A stretch of 64,000 bases of DNA from Nostoc sp. PCC 7107 (GCF_000316625.1 NC_019676.1:4854501-4918500); one strand, 5' to 3'; positions 27,359-37,025 are shown, counted from the stretch's first letter. Numbers and translations are program-made. The notes: generated from the letters alone by a model not told the origin.

Positions 27359-28252
27359 ATGAAAGCAACTCGCATTTTAAATCAACCACTAACAAATCCC
27401 CAATTGTGGTTATTAGGAATAGGCGCAGGCTTAGTTGCAATACTTTTAACCATAATTTGGAAAGCGGGCGATGATTCTCACTTAGGAATAATAGTTTTAT
27501 CTTTATTTGCTGTAGTCTCCTTACTAGGAGATAAAAAACATAAACTTAAATTAGAAAGCGATATTATCTCTAGTGTTATCGGTACAGTTTTAATAGCCAT
27601 TGTACTTTGGTATAGTACTCACTTCCCGCCAGGGAAATTATTTGCAGTATACACTCATGTTGCACCTTTCTTTGCTGCACTTGGAATAAGTTTACTTGCT
27701 TCTGGATTGAAGGGATTAAAGCAATATTGGCAAGAACTAGCGATTCTTTTTTTCGCTAGTGTACCTAAAGTCTTAATTTTTGCTTTATTAAATGTGAAAC
27801 CATTATCGGTTTTAACTGCCAAATTGTCTACATTAATACTTTGGTACGCTGGGTTTGAAGTATATCTGCAAGATGTCTATATAAATTTACCAACTGGTGG
27901 AATTAAAGTTGCAGAAAACTGTGCAGGAATAGAATGGATATGCCATCTTTTAGGGCTATCTGTAATTGGTTTATTAATGTTTCCTCCAGAACGTAAAAAA
28001 AGAATATTAGTGCCTATAGTAGCTGTAATTATCGCTTTTATAGTTAATGCAGTCAGAGTTGCAGTTTTAGCGGTCATCGCCGCTAATCAACATCAGCAAG
28101 CTTTTAAGTTTTGGCATGTGGGAGATGGTTCATTAATATTTGGAATGATTACAGTGATACTTTTTGGTATATTTTACTGGTTTTTACTCAATCCACCAGA
28201 ACCTAAAAAAAGAGAATTACAAGGTCTAAAAGCTAATGAAGATTTGGAGTAA
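27359..28252 (+). CDS. Cyanoexosortase A
   Basis: 297 residues, about eight membrane helices. Exosortase catalytic residues are visible: Cys in KVAENCAGIEWICHLLGLS (near residue 187), Arg in VNAVRVAVLAVIAAN (near 236) and His in FKFWHVGDGSLIFG (near 256). Exosortases are membrane transpeptidases thought to process PEP-CTERM-type sorting signals, often linked to extracellular polysaccharide. The downstream short gene and HpsJ-like gene identify the cyanobacterial type A system. No PEP-CTERM substrate is encoded in this window, so substrates must be elsewhere. Confidence 0.88.
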   Translation: MKATRILNQPLTNPQLWLLGIGAGLVAILLTIIWKAGDDSHLGIIVLSLFAVVSLLGDKKHKLKLESDIISSVIGTVLIAIVLWYSTHFPPGKLFAVYTHVAPFFAALGISLLASGLKGLKQYWQELAILFFASVPKVLIFALLNVKPLSVLTAKLSTLILWYAGFEVYLQDVYINLPTGGIKVAENCAGIEWICHLLGLSVIGLLMFPPERKKRILVPIVAVIIAFIVNAVRVAVLAVIAANQHQQAFKFWHVGDGSLIFGMITVILFGIFYWFLLNPPEPKKRELQGLKANEDLE

Positions 28253-28418
28253 ACTGCGTATTTTATTGTTAGCTGTAAATCTAGGCTGTATCATTTTAGT
28301 TTTGGTAAATGTCATCCAAAAAGAATCATCAAAAAAGCCCAAATTAGAAGAATATAGAAGTCAAGTTTTTGTTGGTGAATTTCAGACAAGAGAATTTACA
28401 ATTAGATTATTATCTTAG
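28236..28418 (+). pseudogene. Truncated cyanoexosortase A-associated protein
   Basis: 60 residues overlapping the exosortase stop by 17 nt. It begins like the exosortase A-associated companion protein: a short basic start, one membrane helix (ILLLAVNLGCIILVLVNVI), then a polar segment. Normal companions are around 200 residues or more with a large extracellular part. Here the frame stops after FTIRLLS and the next gene starts 33 bp later, so nothing of the rest remains. It may be a decayed gene or a minimal version; I favour truncation because the break falls right after the membrane anchor. Confidence 0.6.
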
Positions 28419-28451
28419 CTTGAATTTAACTTTGGAACATTTGCTAGAAAT

Positions 28452-29171
28452 ATGACTAAATCAAACACTGATAAACTTATTCCCGTAATTCAGGAGTTGC
28501 AGGAATTTGCTTACAACCAAGTAGGCTCAATGAATATTTTACGAGTTCTTGGTTATGGGTTATTGTTGTTGGCATTATTCGATATAGTTGAAACTATTTT
28601 TCCGCCTAGCTTTATGAATCCCGTTTGGGAATTTCAAACTTTTGGTGCATTAGTCGAAAGAGTACCTGTGAGTTTGATTGGTTTGGCATTAGTGTTTTAT
28701 GGTGAGCTACACGCACGCTCTAAGTGGGAATTTTTAACTTTAAAATTACTATCTTGGATAAGTTTGTTGTTAGCGATAATTTTTATATTACTTATTCCTG
28801 TTGGTATTAGTAATACAGTCAGACTTAGCAAGCAAAGTTATAATCAAATTAACAATTTATCTCAGCAACAAATATTGCAAGCTGAACAAGTTGAACAGCG
28901 ACTTAACCAAGCTAAACCAGAACAAATAGAAACTTTGCTCAAAAGTCAAGGCCGTTCAGTCGATGCAAGTAATCCTCAAGAATTAAAAGAAAAAGTTTTA
29001 TCAGAAGTTTCCCAAGCTAAAGAGAAAATTAAACTACAAGCTCAAGCTAATCAATCAACTCAGCGGTTAAATTTACTAAAAAATTCTGTGAAATGGAATT
29101 TGGGGGCTTTAGTAACATCTGCTTTATTTTTCATCTTTTGGAGAACCACTAATTGGGCCAGAAGTAAGTGA
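28452..29171 (+). CDS. HpsJ-like membrane protein (cyanoexosortase-associated)
   Basis: 239 residues. Three N-terminal hydrophobic helices (about residues 27-45, 68-84, 95-122) and one near the C-terminus (about 214-232) flank a long Gln/Glu/Lys-rich helical segment (residues 128-205) that is probably a coiled coil. The layout and opening match HpsJ-like proteins of hormogonium polysaccharide and exosortase loci. The role is likely structural in polysaccharide secretion, inferred from context. It is the third gene of the exosortase unit. Confidence 0.75.
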   Translation: MTKSNTDKLIPVIQELQEFAYNQVGSMNILRVLGYGLLLLALFDIVETIFPPSFMNPVWEFQTFGALVERVPVSLIGLALVFYGELHARSKWEFLTLKLLSWISLLLAIIFILLIPVGISNTVRLSKQSYNQINNLSQQQILQAEQVEQRLNQAKPEQIETLLKSQGRSVDASNPQELKEKVLSEVSQAKEKIKLQAQANQSTQRLNLLKNSVKWNLGALVTSALFFIFWRTTNWARSK

Positions 29172-29270
29172 GATAGTCGGTGAAAAGTTTACAAGCTTTG
29201 TGTTGGCTAGTTTTTATCATTTGTATTTGTGGATGTCTGAAACTGTAATTGAAATTTAGTAAAGCAAAAA

Positions 29271-29304
29271 AGTAGGGTAGGCAATTTAAATTGCCTACCC
29301 TACT
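29271..29304. terminator. Perfect 34-bp palindrome, bidirectional terminator
   Basis: agtagggtaggcaattt is followed directly by its reverse complement, giving a 17-bp stem with essentially no loop. An A run precedes and T-rich sequence follows, and it lies between convergent HpsJ-like and rpe genes. Confidence 0.8.
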
Positions 29305-29329
29305 TTAATTAATGCAAGACTTAACTAAA

Positions 29330-30037
29330 TTAAACTTTTGCGAGTTCTGGTGTAGGACGCTTACTGTTGCGAATATTAGTAATTGCTTCAGCATAATCTT
29401 TGGCGTTGAATACAGCAGAACCAGCAACAATAGCATTAGCGCCTGCTTCTAAAACCTGCCAAGTATTGTTAGCTTTCAGTCCGCCATCAACTTCAATCCA
29501 GGGGTTGAGTCCGCGCTCATCGCACATCTGACGCAGTTGTCTAATTTTGGGTACAACACCAGGGATGAAGCTTTGACCACCGAAACCGGGGTTAACGCTC
29601 ATAATTAGGATTAAATCGCAAAGTTCCAGTACGTACTCAATGAATTCTAATGGTGTGGAAGGATTGAGTACTACCCCTGCTTGTTTACCAAGTTCTTTAA
29701 TTTGACCGAGAGTGCGGTGTAAGTGCGGCGAAGCATTATGTTCGGCGTGTACAGAGATAATATCTGCACCTGCTTTAGCAAAGCTTTCTACATACTTTTC
29801 TGGTTCCACAATCATCAAGTGGACATCCAGAGGTTTTGTAGTGACTGGACGAATCGCCTCCACAACCAGAGGGCCTATCGTAATATTAGGTACAAAACGA
29901 CCGTCCATTACATCAACATGAATCCAATCTGCTCCAGCTGCGTCTACAGCGCGAATTTCATCGCCCAGACGACTAAAATCGGCTGATAGTATAGATGGAG
30001 AGATCACAATGGGCTTTTCAGATCGGTTTTGGGTCAT
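29330..30037 (-). CDS. rpe: Ribulose-phosphate 3-epimerase
   Basis: 235 residues, TIM barrel. It interconverts ribulose-5-phosphate and xylulose-5-phosphate in the Calvin cycle and pentose phosphate pathway. Key segments: [34 protein letters not shown] (metal Asp), [30 protein letters not shown] and [10 protein letters not shown] with the phosphate-binding VAGSAVF. The ATG at 30037 gives the usual length; an upstream in-frame ATG at 30082 would add 15 residues. Confidence 0.95.
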   Translation of the reverse strand: MTQNRSEKPIVISPSILSADFSRLGDEIRAVDAAGADWIHVDVMDGRFVPNITIGPLVVEAIRPVTTKPLDVHLMIVEPEKYVESFAKAGADIISVHAEHNASPHLHRTLGQIKELGKQAGVVLNPSTPLEFIEYVLELCDLILIMSVNPGFGGQSFIPGVVPKIRQLRQMCDERGLNPWIEVDGGLKANNTWQVLEAGANAIVAGSAVFNAKDYAEAITNIRNSKRPTPELAKV

Positions 30038-30229
30038 GGCTAGTGGGTTTTTAAGCGTCCTCGTCTGTAAGCATTGTAACAAAAGACTGTAACAAAATAT
30101 TGAGTAATTCTCTGGAGTTTAATCTTGCTTTATCAGGTAAAGGCCATAAGCCGCTTACCTGTTGAGGTCAGCAGAGAAGAAAGAGAGAATGACAAATGAC
30201 CGATAAATATTGACCATTGACTATTAATT

Positions 30230-31819
30230 ATGAACAAAAAACTAAGTTGGCTAATTTGGGGTTTGAGTGCATCTTGTTTGAGTGTACCTGTACTGGCTTT
30301 AGGGTTAGACACTTCCTTAGGAACAAATGGTATTGATGCTTTAAAACTACATCAGTCTCCTTACAATTTAATCGGTCGCAAAATAGCCATTGGTCAAGTA
30401 GAAATAGGTCGTCCGGGAATGTTTGGTTGGGATAAAGCCGTCTCAAAAAATCGCAGGATATCTTTAGCGGCAGTTTTCTCACGTAATGGCCCCGCAAAAT
30501 CAAATACAGGTGTTGACCCCCACGCTTATAATGTCGCTGGGGTGATGGTGAGTACAGATAAGGGTTTACCTGGGGTCGCACCAGGAGCCAGACTGTATTC
30601 TTCTGCTGTCGGTTCTACGAAAAACATGGGTCAGCCAGAAGAGTGTTTATCCGCACAACACATTGCATTCCAAAATGGCGGTGATATCCGCGCAATTAAC
30701 TTTAGTTTTGGTGAACCCCTCAACCGTGATCCACGCGCGGATGCTGTTCTAGATGGGAATGCTTTGTTAACGTTATGTGTTGACTGGTCGAGTCGGGTTC
30801 ATGATGTTTTGTATGCGATCGCAGGCAATCAGGGTAAAGGTGGGATTCCGATTCCTACAGATAATTTTAATGGAGTTAACGTGGCTTTTTCATCCCGACG
30901 CGGCGGGATTTTTAATAAAGTAGATGTTTCTAATCTCGCAGGGGTGAATCAGGGAGCTAGTGGAAGGTTAGCAGGCAAAGAATTTAATCTGGATGGCCGT
31001 CGCGCCATCAGTATAGTTGCCCCTGGGAATAATATTCCTCTGCTGAATCCTGACGGCAAAATTAATAAAGCGACAGGTACAAGTTTTGCTGCACCTCATG
31101 TTACAGCTACAGTCGCTTTGTTACAGGAATTTGGCGATCGCCAACTCCGCACAAAAAAAACTAATTGGAGTGTTGATAGCCGCCGTCATCAAGTAATGAA
31201 AGCAGTGTTACTCAACTCCGCCGATAAAATCCAAGACAGTGGTAATGGTTTGCGTTTAGGGATGTCACGGACGCTAATCGATAAACAGAATCAAAATTGG
31301 TTAGATTCTGACGCTTATAAAAACCCGAAAATTCCCTTAGATGCTCAAATGGGTGCAGGTCATTTAAATGCGTTTCGCGCTTATCAACAATTTAGCGCTG
31401 GACAATGGCAACCGGCAAAGGCTGTCCCCGCGATTGGGTGGGATTATCGCCAAGTTGAGGTGGGGAATAGTGTTGATTATCAGTTAACAAAACCGTTAAA
31501 GCAAGGGAATTTCGTTTCCATCACCCTGAGTTGGGATAGATTGGTCGAGTTGAGCGATCGCAATCAAAACGAACAGTTTGATGTTGGCGAAACTTTTAGC
31601 GATAAGGGTTTAAATAACCTCGACCTCTACTTAGTCAAAGCTGATGCTAAAAATTCTGAGGCTGGTGTTGTTTGTTCTTCCATTAGTCAAATTGATAGTG
31701 TAGAACATATTTTCTGCCCCGTTCCTGCTAATGGGAATTACAAAATGCGTGTGCAATTTCGCCAACAGGTAAACGTTCCAACTCAACCTTATGCTTTGGC
31801 TTGGTGGACTGTGAATTAA
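30230..31819 (+). CDS. S8 (subtilisin-like) serine peptidase, secreted
   Basis: 529 residues with an N-terminal signal peptide (residues 1-24). The subtilase core runs to about residue 400: catalytic His99 in DPHAYNVAGV (standard HGTHVAG), oxyanion Asn200 in AIAGNQGKGG and catalytic Ser285 in GTSFAAPHVTATVALL. At the place of the catalytic Asp the sequence reads IAIGQVEIGRPG, so Glu58 appears to replace Asp. The C-terminal part (residues 400-529) is a beta-rich extension of the bacterial pre-peptidase/P-domain-like type. It is likely exported. A serpin gene lies 416 bp downstream. Confidence 0.85.
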   Translation: MNKKLSWLIWGLSASCLSVPVLALGLDTSLGTNGIDALKLHQSPYNLIGRKIAIGQVEIGRPGMFGWDKAVSKNRRISLAAVFSRNGPAKSNTGVDPHAYNVAGVMVSTDKGLPGVAPGARLYSSAVGSTKNMGQPEECLSAQHIAFQNGGDIRAINFSFGEPLNRDPRADAVLDGNALLTLCVDWSSRVHDVLYAIAGNQGKGGIPIPTDNFNGVNVAFSSRRGGIFNKVDVSNLAGVNQGASGRLAGKEFNLDGRRAISIVAPGNNIPLLNPDGKINKATGTSFAAPHVTATVALLQEFGDRQLRTKKTNWSVDSRRHQVMKAVLLNSADKIQDSGNGLRLGMSRTLIDKQNQNWLDSDAYKNPKIPLDAQMGAGHLNAFRAYQQFSAGQWQPAKAVPAIGWDYRQVEVGNSVDYQLTKPLKQGNFVSITLSWDRLVELSDRNQNEQFDVGETFSDKGLNNLDLYLVKADAKNSEAGVVCSSISQIDSVEHIFCPVPANGNYKMRVQFRQQVNVPTQPYALAWWTVN

Positions 31820-32235
31820 AGTATAAAGTATGAAGTCAGTAGTCAAAAGTTATTTTAGACTATTGACTTTTGACGCTCCGAATTTTGGATTTTGGATGAA
31901 AAATTTTTTGGGTTCATGCCCCATTCCCTTGTGGGTGGAATAAATCTAAAATCCCCAAGCTGCATCCGTACCCTACGAGAACACTTTGTGTACATGGATG
32001 CAGTTAATCTCAAATTTAAAATCCAAAATCTAAAATTGATTGACTTTGGACTACTATTTGGAGTTAGTATACTAACTAACAACTTAATTCAAAATCACTG
32101 CTACTCACTGAATTACCGTTACCAAAACTGTAACCGTCAAAGGTTGATGCCCCTACTAATGCAATAGTTAATCATTAACGCATTTAGCATCAATAGTGAT
32201 AGTTGCTAAACATCTTTGGTAAGTGAGGTGGAATC
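31820..32235. other. Intergenic region between subtilase and serpin
   Basis: 416 bp. A nearly perfect inverted pair, AATTTTGGATTTTGGAT (31881-31897) and ATCCAAAATCTAAAATT (32021-32037), bounds a 157-bp repeat-like element with an internal ctgcatcc / ggatgcag pair. The open frame at 31892-32167 lies inside this element and is not a credible gene. AGGTGG before 32236 is the serpin ribosome-binding site. Confidence 0.6.
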
Positions 32236-33561
32236 ATGAATCGGCAAAAGTTGCGCGGTATGAAAGAAAATTTTCTGCAAAGACGTTATGCTGTCAGCCT
32301 AGGAAGGCGTTATGTCATAGCTGCTGCGAGTGTCGTTTTGTTTGGTGTATTGGGTTGTTCTCAAGTTAATAGTAATAGTGATGCCCTTGCTGACTCTAAA
32401 ATGCCTCAAACAGAGTTACCATTGCAAAAAAAAACAGTAAAAGCTGATACAAAATTAGTAAAAGCCAATAATAAATTTGGCTTCAAGCTATTTTCAGAAA
32501 TTTTGACAGCAGAAAGTAGCGAGAAGAACATTTTTATCTCACCTTCTAGTTTGGCGATCGCCTTAGCCATGACCTATAACGGTGCTAGTGGTTCTACTCA
32601 AAAAGCAATGGCGAAAACCTTAGAACTTCAAGGTATGAGTTTGGCAGAAATTAACTCTAATTATGCAAATTTAAAAAGTCTGTTAGAAAATCCCGATGCT
32701 AATGTGCAATTAAATATTGCTAATTCATTGTGGGTAAATCAGGATGTGACTCTGCGTCCAGATTTCCTCCAAAGAAATCAAGAATTTTACCAAGCTAAGA
32801 TAGCTAATTTAGACTTTAAATCCGCCTCAGCTTTAAGTAGCATTAATAATTGGGTTAACGATAATACACGCGGCAAAATCAGCAAAATAGTTGACAAAAT
32901 TGAACCTAACCAAGCATTATTTTTGATTAATGCTATTTACTTTAAAGGGCAATGGAGTGAAAAGTTTGATAAAAATCAAACCACTGAACACCCTTTTTAT
33001 AGTGCATCTGGTCAGAAAAAACCACACATGATGATGTCTCAGACAGGAGAATATCAATATTATGAAAATGAACAATTCCAAGCAGTAAGTTTACCTTACG
33101 GAAAAGACAAAAAAGTCAGCTTTTATATCTTTTTGCCAAAACAAAACTCTAATGTCAAAACCTTTTATCAAAACTTGAATGCTGAGAACTGGGAAAAATG
33201 GCTAACACAATTTAAAAGCCAAGATGGTTTTATTCGCTTACCCAAATTTAAAACAGACTACGAAGTGACACTTAATGATGCGCTCAAAGCCTTGGGTATG
33301 CAGGAAGCTTTTAGTAAACAAGCCAACTTTTCCGAGATGGGGAAAGATTTGGCTATTAGCCAGGTAAAACACAAAACTTTTGTAGAAGTCAATGAAGAAG
33401 GCACAGAAGCGGCTGCGGCGACATCCGTAGGGATAGTTACAACATCCTTGAGAGAAAAGCCAGAACCATTCCGGATGATTGTTGATCGTCCCTTCTTCTG
33501 TGCCATACGAGATAATCAAACAGGTAGCATTTTGTTTATGGGTTCAATTTTGGAACCATAA
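32236..33561 (+). CDS. Serpin family serine protease inhibitor, lipoprotein
   Basis: 441 residues. A signal peptide ends in the lipobox VLGC (near residue 41), predicting a lipid-anchored protein. The serpin fold is clear: FGFKLFSEIL, NIFISPSSLAIALAMTYNGASGSTQKAM, NSLWVNQD, FLINAIYFKGQW and the C-terminal RPFFCAIRDNQTGSILFMG. The reactive-centre hinge EEGTEAAAATSVG has small residues, the signature of an inhibitory serpin. Placing the hinge Gly at P15 puts P1 at about Thr in GIVTT, suiting subtilisin- or elastase-like targets more than trypsin-like ones. The upstream subtilase is a plausible target. Confidence 0.93.
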   Translation: MNRQKLRGMKENFLQRRYAVSLGRRYVIAAASVVLFGVLGCSQVNSNSDALADSKMPQTELPLQKKTVKADTKLVKANNKFGFKLFSEILTAESSEKNIFISPSSLAIALAMTYNGASGSTQKAMAKTLELQGMSLAEINSNYANLKSLLENPDANVQLNIANSLWVNQDVTLRPDFLQRNQEFYQAKIANLDFKSASALSSINNWVNDNTRGKISKIVDKIEPNQALFLINAIYFKGQWSEKFDKNQTTEHPFYSASGQKKPHMMMSQTGEYQYYENEQFQAVSLPYGKDKKVSFYIFLPKQNSNVKTFYQNLNAENWEKWLTQFKSQDGFIRLPKFKTDYEVTLNDALKALGMQEAFSKQANFSEMGKDLAISQVKHKTFVEVNEEGTEAAAATSVGIVTTSLREKPEPFRMIVDRPFFCAIRDNQTGSILFMGSILEP

Positions 33562-33592
33562 TAAAAGGCAAAAGGCAAAAGAATAAAAAAAG

Positions 33593-34771
33593 TTAAGGTA
33601 ATGTTGGCTCCGAAAAACTGAGGGGATTTTTGACTTCGGCTTTGGGAGATTCTTCTATTACAGGGGGTGCAGGTTTCTCGCATTTAGCACTGCTGTCATC
33701 TATTTCGCTTGTTAACCTACCTGGACGAAGTGCGCCTAATGCAGTCTTGACGATGACAGCTGTAGGTACGGCGACAATTACACCTAACAGTCCACCAACT
33801 CTCGCACCAGTTAAGACAGAAATTAGTATCCAGACTGGGTTTAAGCCAGTAAAACTGCCTAATATCCGCGGCGCAATTAAATTTTCTAAAATTTGTTGCA
33901 CAATCACTGCGGCGAGTAAAACTCTGGTTCCCATCCAAAAGTCTTGTAAAGCAACTAACGAAGTAGTCAAGATAATACCCACGGAACCGCCAAAGGGTAC
34001 AAGAGCCATAATGCCGATAGTGAGACCAAATAACAAACCAAATGGTACTTTCAGCCACAAAAAGGCAGGAATCAAGGCTGAGGCCATGCAGGTAGACAAA
34101 ATTAGCTGAGTAATAAAAAAGTTTTGGAAACTGAGGCGGACTGTTTGGGAAAAGGGCTCACGAAATCTAGTTGGTAGCCATTCCACTAAACTTTGCCAGA
34201 GTTCATCGCCATGCTGCAAAAGATAGAAAGTCAAAACCATTGTCAGCAGAAAATCTAGCAAGCTAGTAAATGTGACAACAGCTAGATTGAGAACTTGTCC
34301 GGCGATCGCTTGTAATTGTCCCTTGACGCGATCATTTATTTGCACTACAAGAGCATCAAGGTTAATCGGTAAGCCAAGAACTTCTGCTTTCTCGTTTAAC
34401 ATCATTAACTGCGATCGCCCAGAATCAATCAATTCTGGTAAGCGGGCCACCAGCTGTTGGGCTTGAGTTAACGCTAATGGAAACAGAGTTACACCCAATG
34501 CTAATAAAATCGATAACGCTAATAAAAACACCAGGATAGCAACTTGCTCTCGCTTTGCACCGTGATGCTGCATCCAGCTAACGGGGTAGTTGAGCAGAAA
34601 TGCCAATACCGAGGCTCCGACTAAAATAACTATTAGGGAGTGGAAATATTCAAAAATTGCGGAAATTGCCCAACCATTGAGGACTAGCAGTGGTGCGAAT
34701 AGAGCGATCGCTCCGATTCGCGCTATTGGTGTTAGTGTCTGCCACCAGTCGATTAGCTTGCGTGTCTGCAT
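33593..34771 (-). CDS. AI-2E family transporter (PerM-like)
   Basis: 392 residues with about seven to eight hydrophobic helices: two N-terminal pairs, a long amphipathic middle (ALTQAQQLVARLPELIDSGRSQL, residues 100-170) and a C-terminal set with VPFGGSVGIILTTSLVAL and LIAPRILGSFTGLNPVWILISVLTGARVGGLLGVIVAVPTAV, which is diagnostic. The family was named for putative autoinducer-2 export; other members act in Na+/Li+ or pH stress, so the substrate is unknown. The C-terminal 40 residues are polar and cytoplasmic. Confidence 0.9.
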   Translation of the reverse strand: MQTRKLIDWWQTLTPIARIGAIALFAPLLVLNGWAISAIFEYFHSLIVILVGASVLAFLLNYPVSWMQHHGAKREQVAILVFLLALSILLALGVTLFPLALTQAQQLVARLPELIDSGRSQLMMLNEKAEVLGLPINLDALVVQINDRVKGQLQAIAGQVLNLAVVTFTSLLDFLLTMVLTFYLLQHGDELWQSLVEWLPTRFREPFSQTVRLSFQNFFITQLILSTCMASALIPAFLWLKVPFGLLFGLTIGIMALVPFGGSVGIILTTSLVALQDFWMGTRVLLAAVIVQQILENLIAPRILGSFTGLNPVWILISVLTGARVGGLLGVIVAVPTAVIVKTALGALRPGRLTSEIDDSSAKCEKPAPPVIEESPKAEVKNPLSFSEPTLP

Positions 34772-34879
34772 CTTTAGCTGCTTGCGAGATAAAACTAAAT
34801 AAAATCTTTCTCTAAAGCCTATTATCTCTAACTACATTACAGTCTTTCATCTCTCTAGTTTAGGATTAGACTCAGCCAA

Positions 34880-35311
34880 ATGGAAAATCTTGAACCAATT
34901 AATGATTCTTCCGGGGTAGAGGCGGAGAATTACCCTACCTCACCTCAAATTTTTAGTCAAAACTCCCATACCAATCAAAGACAGTTACTGATTTATGTCA
35001 TCCCAGTTCTTGGAGTTCTGCCCTCTCTATGGACTCTTTATCGTCGTCAGGGCAGTCGGGAACAACTGAGGGTTAGCCGTCAGTCTATTACTATGACATT
35101 TACTTGGCTGTTAGCTTATCTTTTGTTAGCAACTGGAGCAGCATCTTCTGAGTTTTTGGCATTGCGTTTATTAATACTCAATAGCTTGATCACATCTGGT
35201 TATTTTTTAGTGAGTATTTGGCTAATTTCTCGCATTATTCGGGGACAATCTAGTCGTTTACCAGGGTTAAGCAATTTAGCCGAGCGAGTGTTGGGTAAGC
35301 ATTTATCATGA
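34880..35311 (+). CDS. Hypothetical membrane protein
   Basis: 143 residues. Residues 1-32 are polar; then hydrophobic helices occur at about 36-54, 72-92 and 95-120, with a basic patch YRRQGSREQLRVSRQS between the first two. I recognise it only as a conserved cyanobacterial membrane protein. It is divergent from the AI-2E transporter and 280 bp upstream of the LCP gene, in the same direction. Confidence 0.7.
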   Translation: MENLEPINDSSGVEAENYPTSPQIFSQNSHTNQRQLLIYVIPVLGVLPSLWTLYRRQGSREQLRVSRQSITMTFTWLLAYLLLATGAASSEFLALRLLILNSLITSGYFLVSIWLISRIIRGQSSRLPGLSNLAERVLGKHLS

Positions 35312-35591
35312 TGCTGATCAGTAAACCTCTAGACGGTATTTTTACTGAATTTTTAGCTAATTACAGATTATCTCCTAGAGGCTCTGGTCAAACTGACTTA
35401 TTGTTGTCATACTTCTATAAAACATATCAGGATTTACCCCAAAAAAGAAAAATCCTGCTATAAGTGTTTTGGTTGACATAATAGCGAAAAGTCAACATGG
35501 TTAATTAAGAGTTAACTACTATGAGTTGATGTATTTGCATACTGATAATCTGCAAATTAACCGAATTTAATCAGCAAGTGTGAGGCAGTCT

Positions 35592-37025
35592 GTGACCAGT
35601 CAAAGAACTTCGGCGGAAGAAAACCACTCAAAAACCCCCAACTTAAAGGGTAGAAAGTCAATAAAGCCTAAATCGGGACGTTGGTTGTGGTTCTGGGTGG
35701 GCATGAGTGGTATTGCAATGGTGTCAGCAATGGCAGGGGCTTTGTTGGCAGTTTCTTTGACCAGTACGCCATTGCAGCAAGCCGATCTCAGTCCTCAAGA
35801 AGAAGCTGTCTTTGATAGCGATGCGATCGCTGGTGGTGGATTGCGTTTTTCGGAATTAACTCGCCCTGTGAATCTTTTGGTGATGGGGATGAGCGTATTA
35901 CCACCAGATGTCCAAAATCCTCCCGCTGACACGAAAAATCTCCGCTACTTGCCGCAAGTCAATTCTTTTGATGGTCTTTCTGATGTGATGTTGTTGGTCA
36001 AATTTGACCCAGAGACCAAAAAAATAGTCATGCTTTCGATTCCTAGAGATACCCGCACAGAAATTGAAGGGTATGGAACACGAAAAATTAATGCTGCTAA
36101 TGTCGAAGGTGGCCCAGCTTTAACGGCTAAAACTGTCAGCAATCTTTTGGGCGGCGTTGGTATTGACCGTTATATTCGGATTAACGTTCTGGGAGTTGCT
36201 AAACTCATTGATGCTTTGGGCGGAGTTACAGTCTATGTCCCCAAAGATATGAAATACCAAGATGATTCTCAACATCTATATATTAATTTAAAAGCAGGCA
36301 AACAGCATCTCAACGGGGAGCAAACGCTACAATTACTCCGTTTTCGTCATGATGAATTAGGCGATATCGGCCGAATTCAACGCCAGCAAATGGTAATCCG
36401 TGCTTTGACTGACCAAAGTCTTAACCCTTCTACCTTGACTCAATTACCCAAAATTCTGAATGTTGTCAAAGAACACATTGATACTAATTTGACAGTTGAA
36501 GAATTAGTGGCTTTATTAGGTTTTGGTGTGCGGACTAATCGCGCCAATATGCAGATGTCCATGCTGCCTGGGCGTTTTAGCGAGAAAGGCGAATATGATG
36601 CCAGTTATTGGTTGCCTAGCAAAAATGGGATTGCCAAACTCATGGCTAAACAATTTGGCTTACAATCAAACGCTGAAAATACCGAAACTCAGCAATTGAA
36701 TGATCCTGGTTCTGTGCGGATAGCAATTCAAGATAGTACAGGTAGCGATCGCGCTACCCTGCGACCTTTAATTCGCGCTTTAGAAAGGGCTGGATATCGT
36801 AATATTTACGTGTCTAAGCCTTGGAGTGAACCCTTAGAAGTAACTCACATTGTGGCTCAACAGGGAGACGGTAATAGTGCTGAATCAATTCAAGATGTTT
36901 TGGGAATAGGCGAAGTACGCGTTGAAAGCACTGGTAGTCTGGATTCCGATATCAGCATCCAAGTGGGCAAAGATTGGTTGCAACACCAAATGCCTTTGAA
37001 TGATTCTAGTCAGTCTTCTTATTAG
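35592..37025 (+). CDS. LCP family protein (LytR-CpsA-Psr)
   Basis: 477 residues. A cytoplasmic basic start and one membrane helix (about residues 30-55) precede the LCP domain (about 90-310): PVNLLVMGMSV, SDVMLLVKFDPETKKIVMLSIPRDTRTEI, KINAANVEGGP and LRFRHDELGDIGRIQRQQ, containing the Asp and Arg residues that bind pyrophosphate. A LytR_C domain follows (about 380-465). LCP enzymes attach glycopolymers to peptidoglycan or other acceptors. GTG at 35592 is chosen since GAGG lies 6 nt upstream; GTG at 35580 is also in frame. The TAG stop is formed by the left end of a MITE-like element. Confidence 0.92.
   Translation: MTSQRTSAEENHSKTPNLKGRKSIKPKSGRWLWFWVGMSGIAMVSAMAGALLAVSLTSTPLQQADLSPQEEAVFDSDAIAGGGLRFSELTRPVNLLVMGMSVLPPDVQNPPADTKNLRYLPQVNSFDGLSDVMLLVKFDPETKKIVMLSIPRDTRTEIEGYGTRKINAANVEGGPALTAKTVSNLLGGVGIDRYIRINVLGVAKLIDALGGVTVYVPKDMKYQDDSQHLYINLKAGKQHLNGEQTLQLLRFRHDELGDIGRIQRQQMVIRALTDQSLNPSTLTQLPKILNVVKEHIDTNLTVEELVALLGFGVRTNRANMQMSMLPGRFSEKGEYDASYWLPSKNGIAKLMAKQFGLQSNAENTETQQLNDPGSVRIAIQDSTGSDRATLRPLIRALERAGYRNIYVSKPWSEPLEVTHIVAQQGDGNSAESIQDVLGIGEVRVESTGSLDSDISIQVGKDWLQHQMPLNDSSQSSY

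Noticed and set aside
31892-32167. 91-residue frame between subtilase and serpin
   Set aside because: It lies entirely inside an inverted-repeat element and has no ribosome-binding site.
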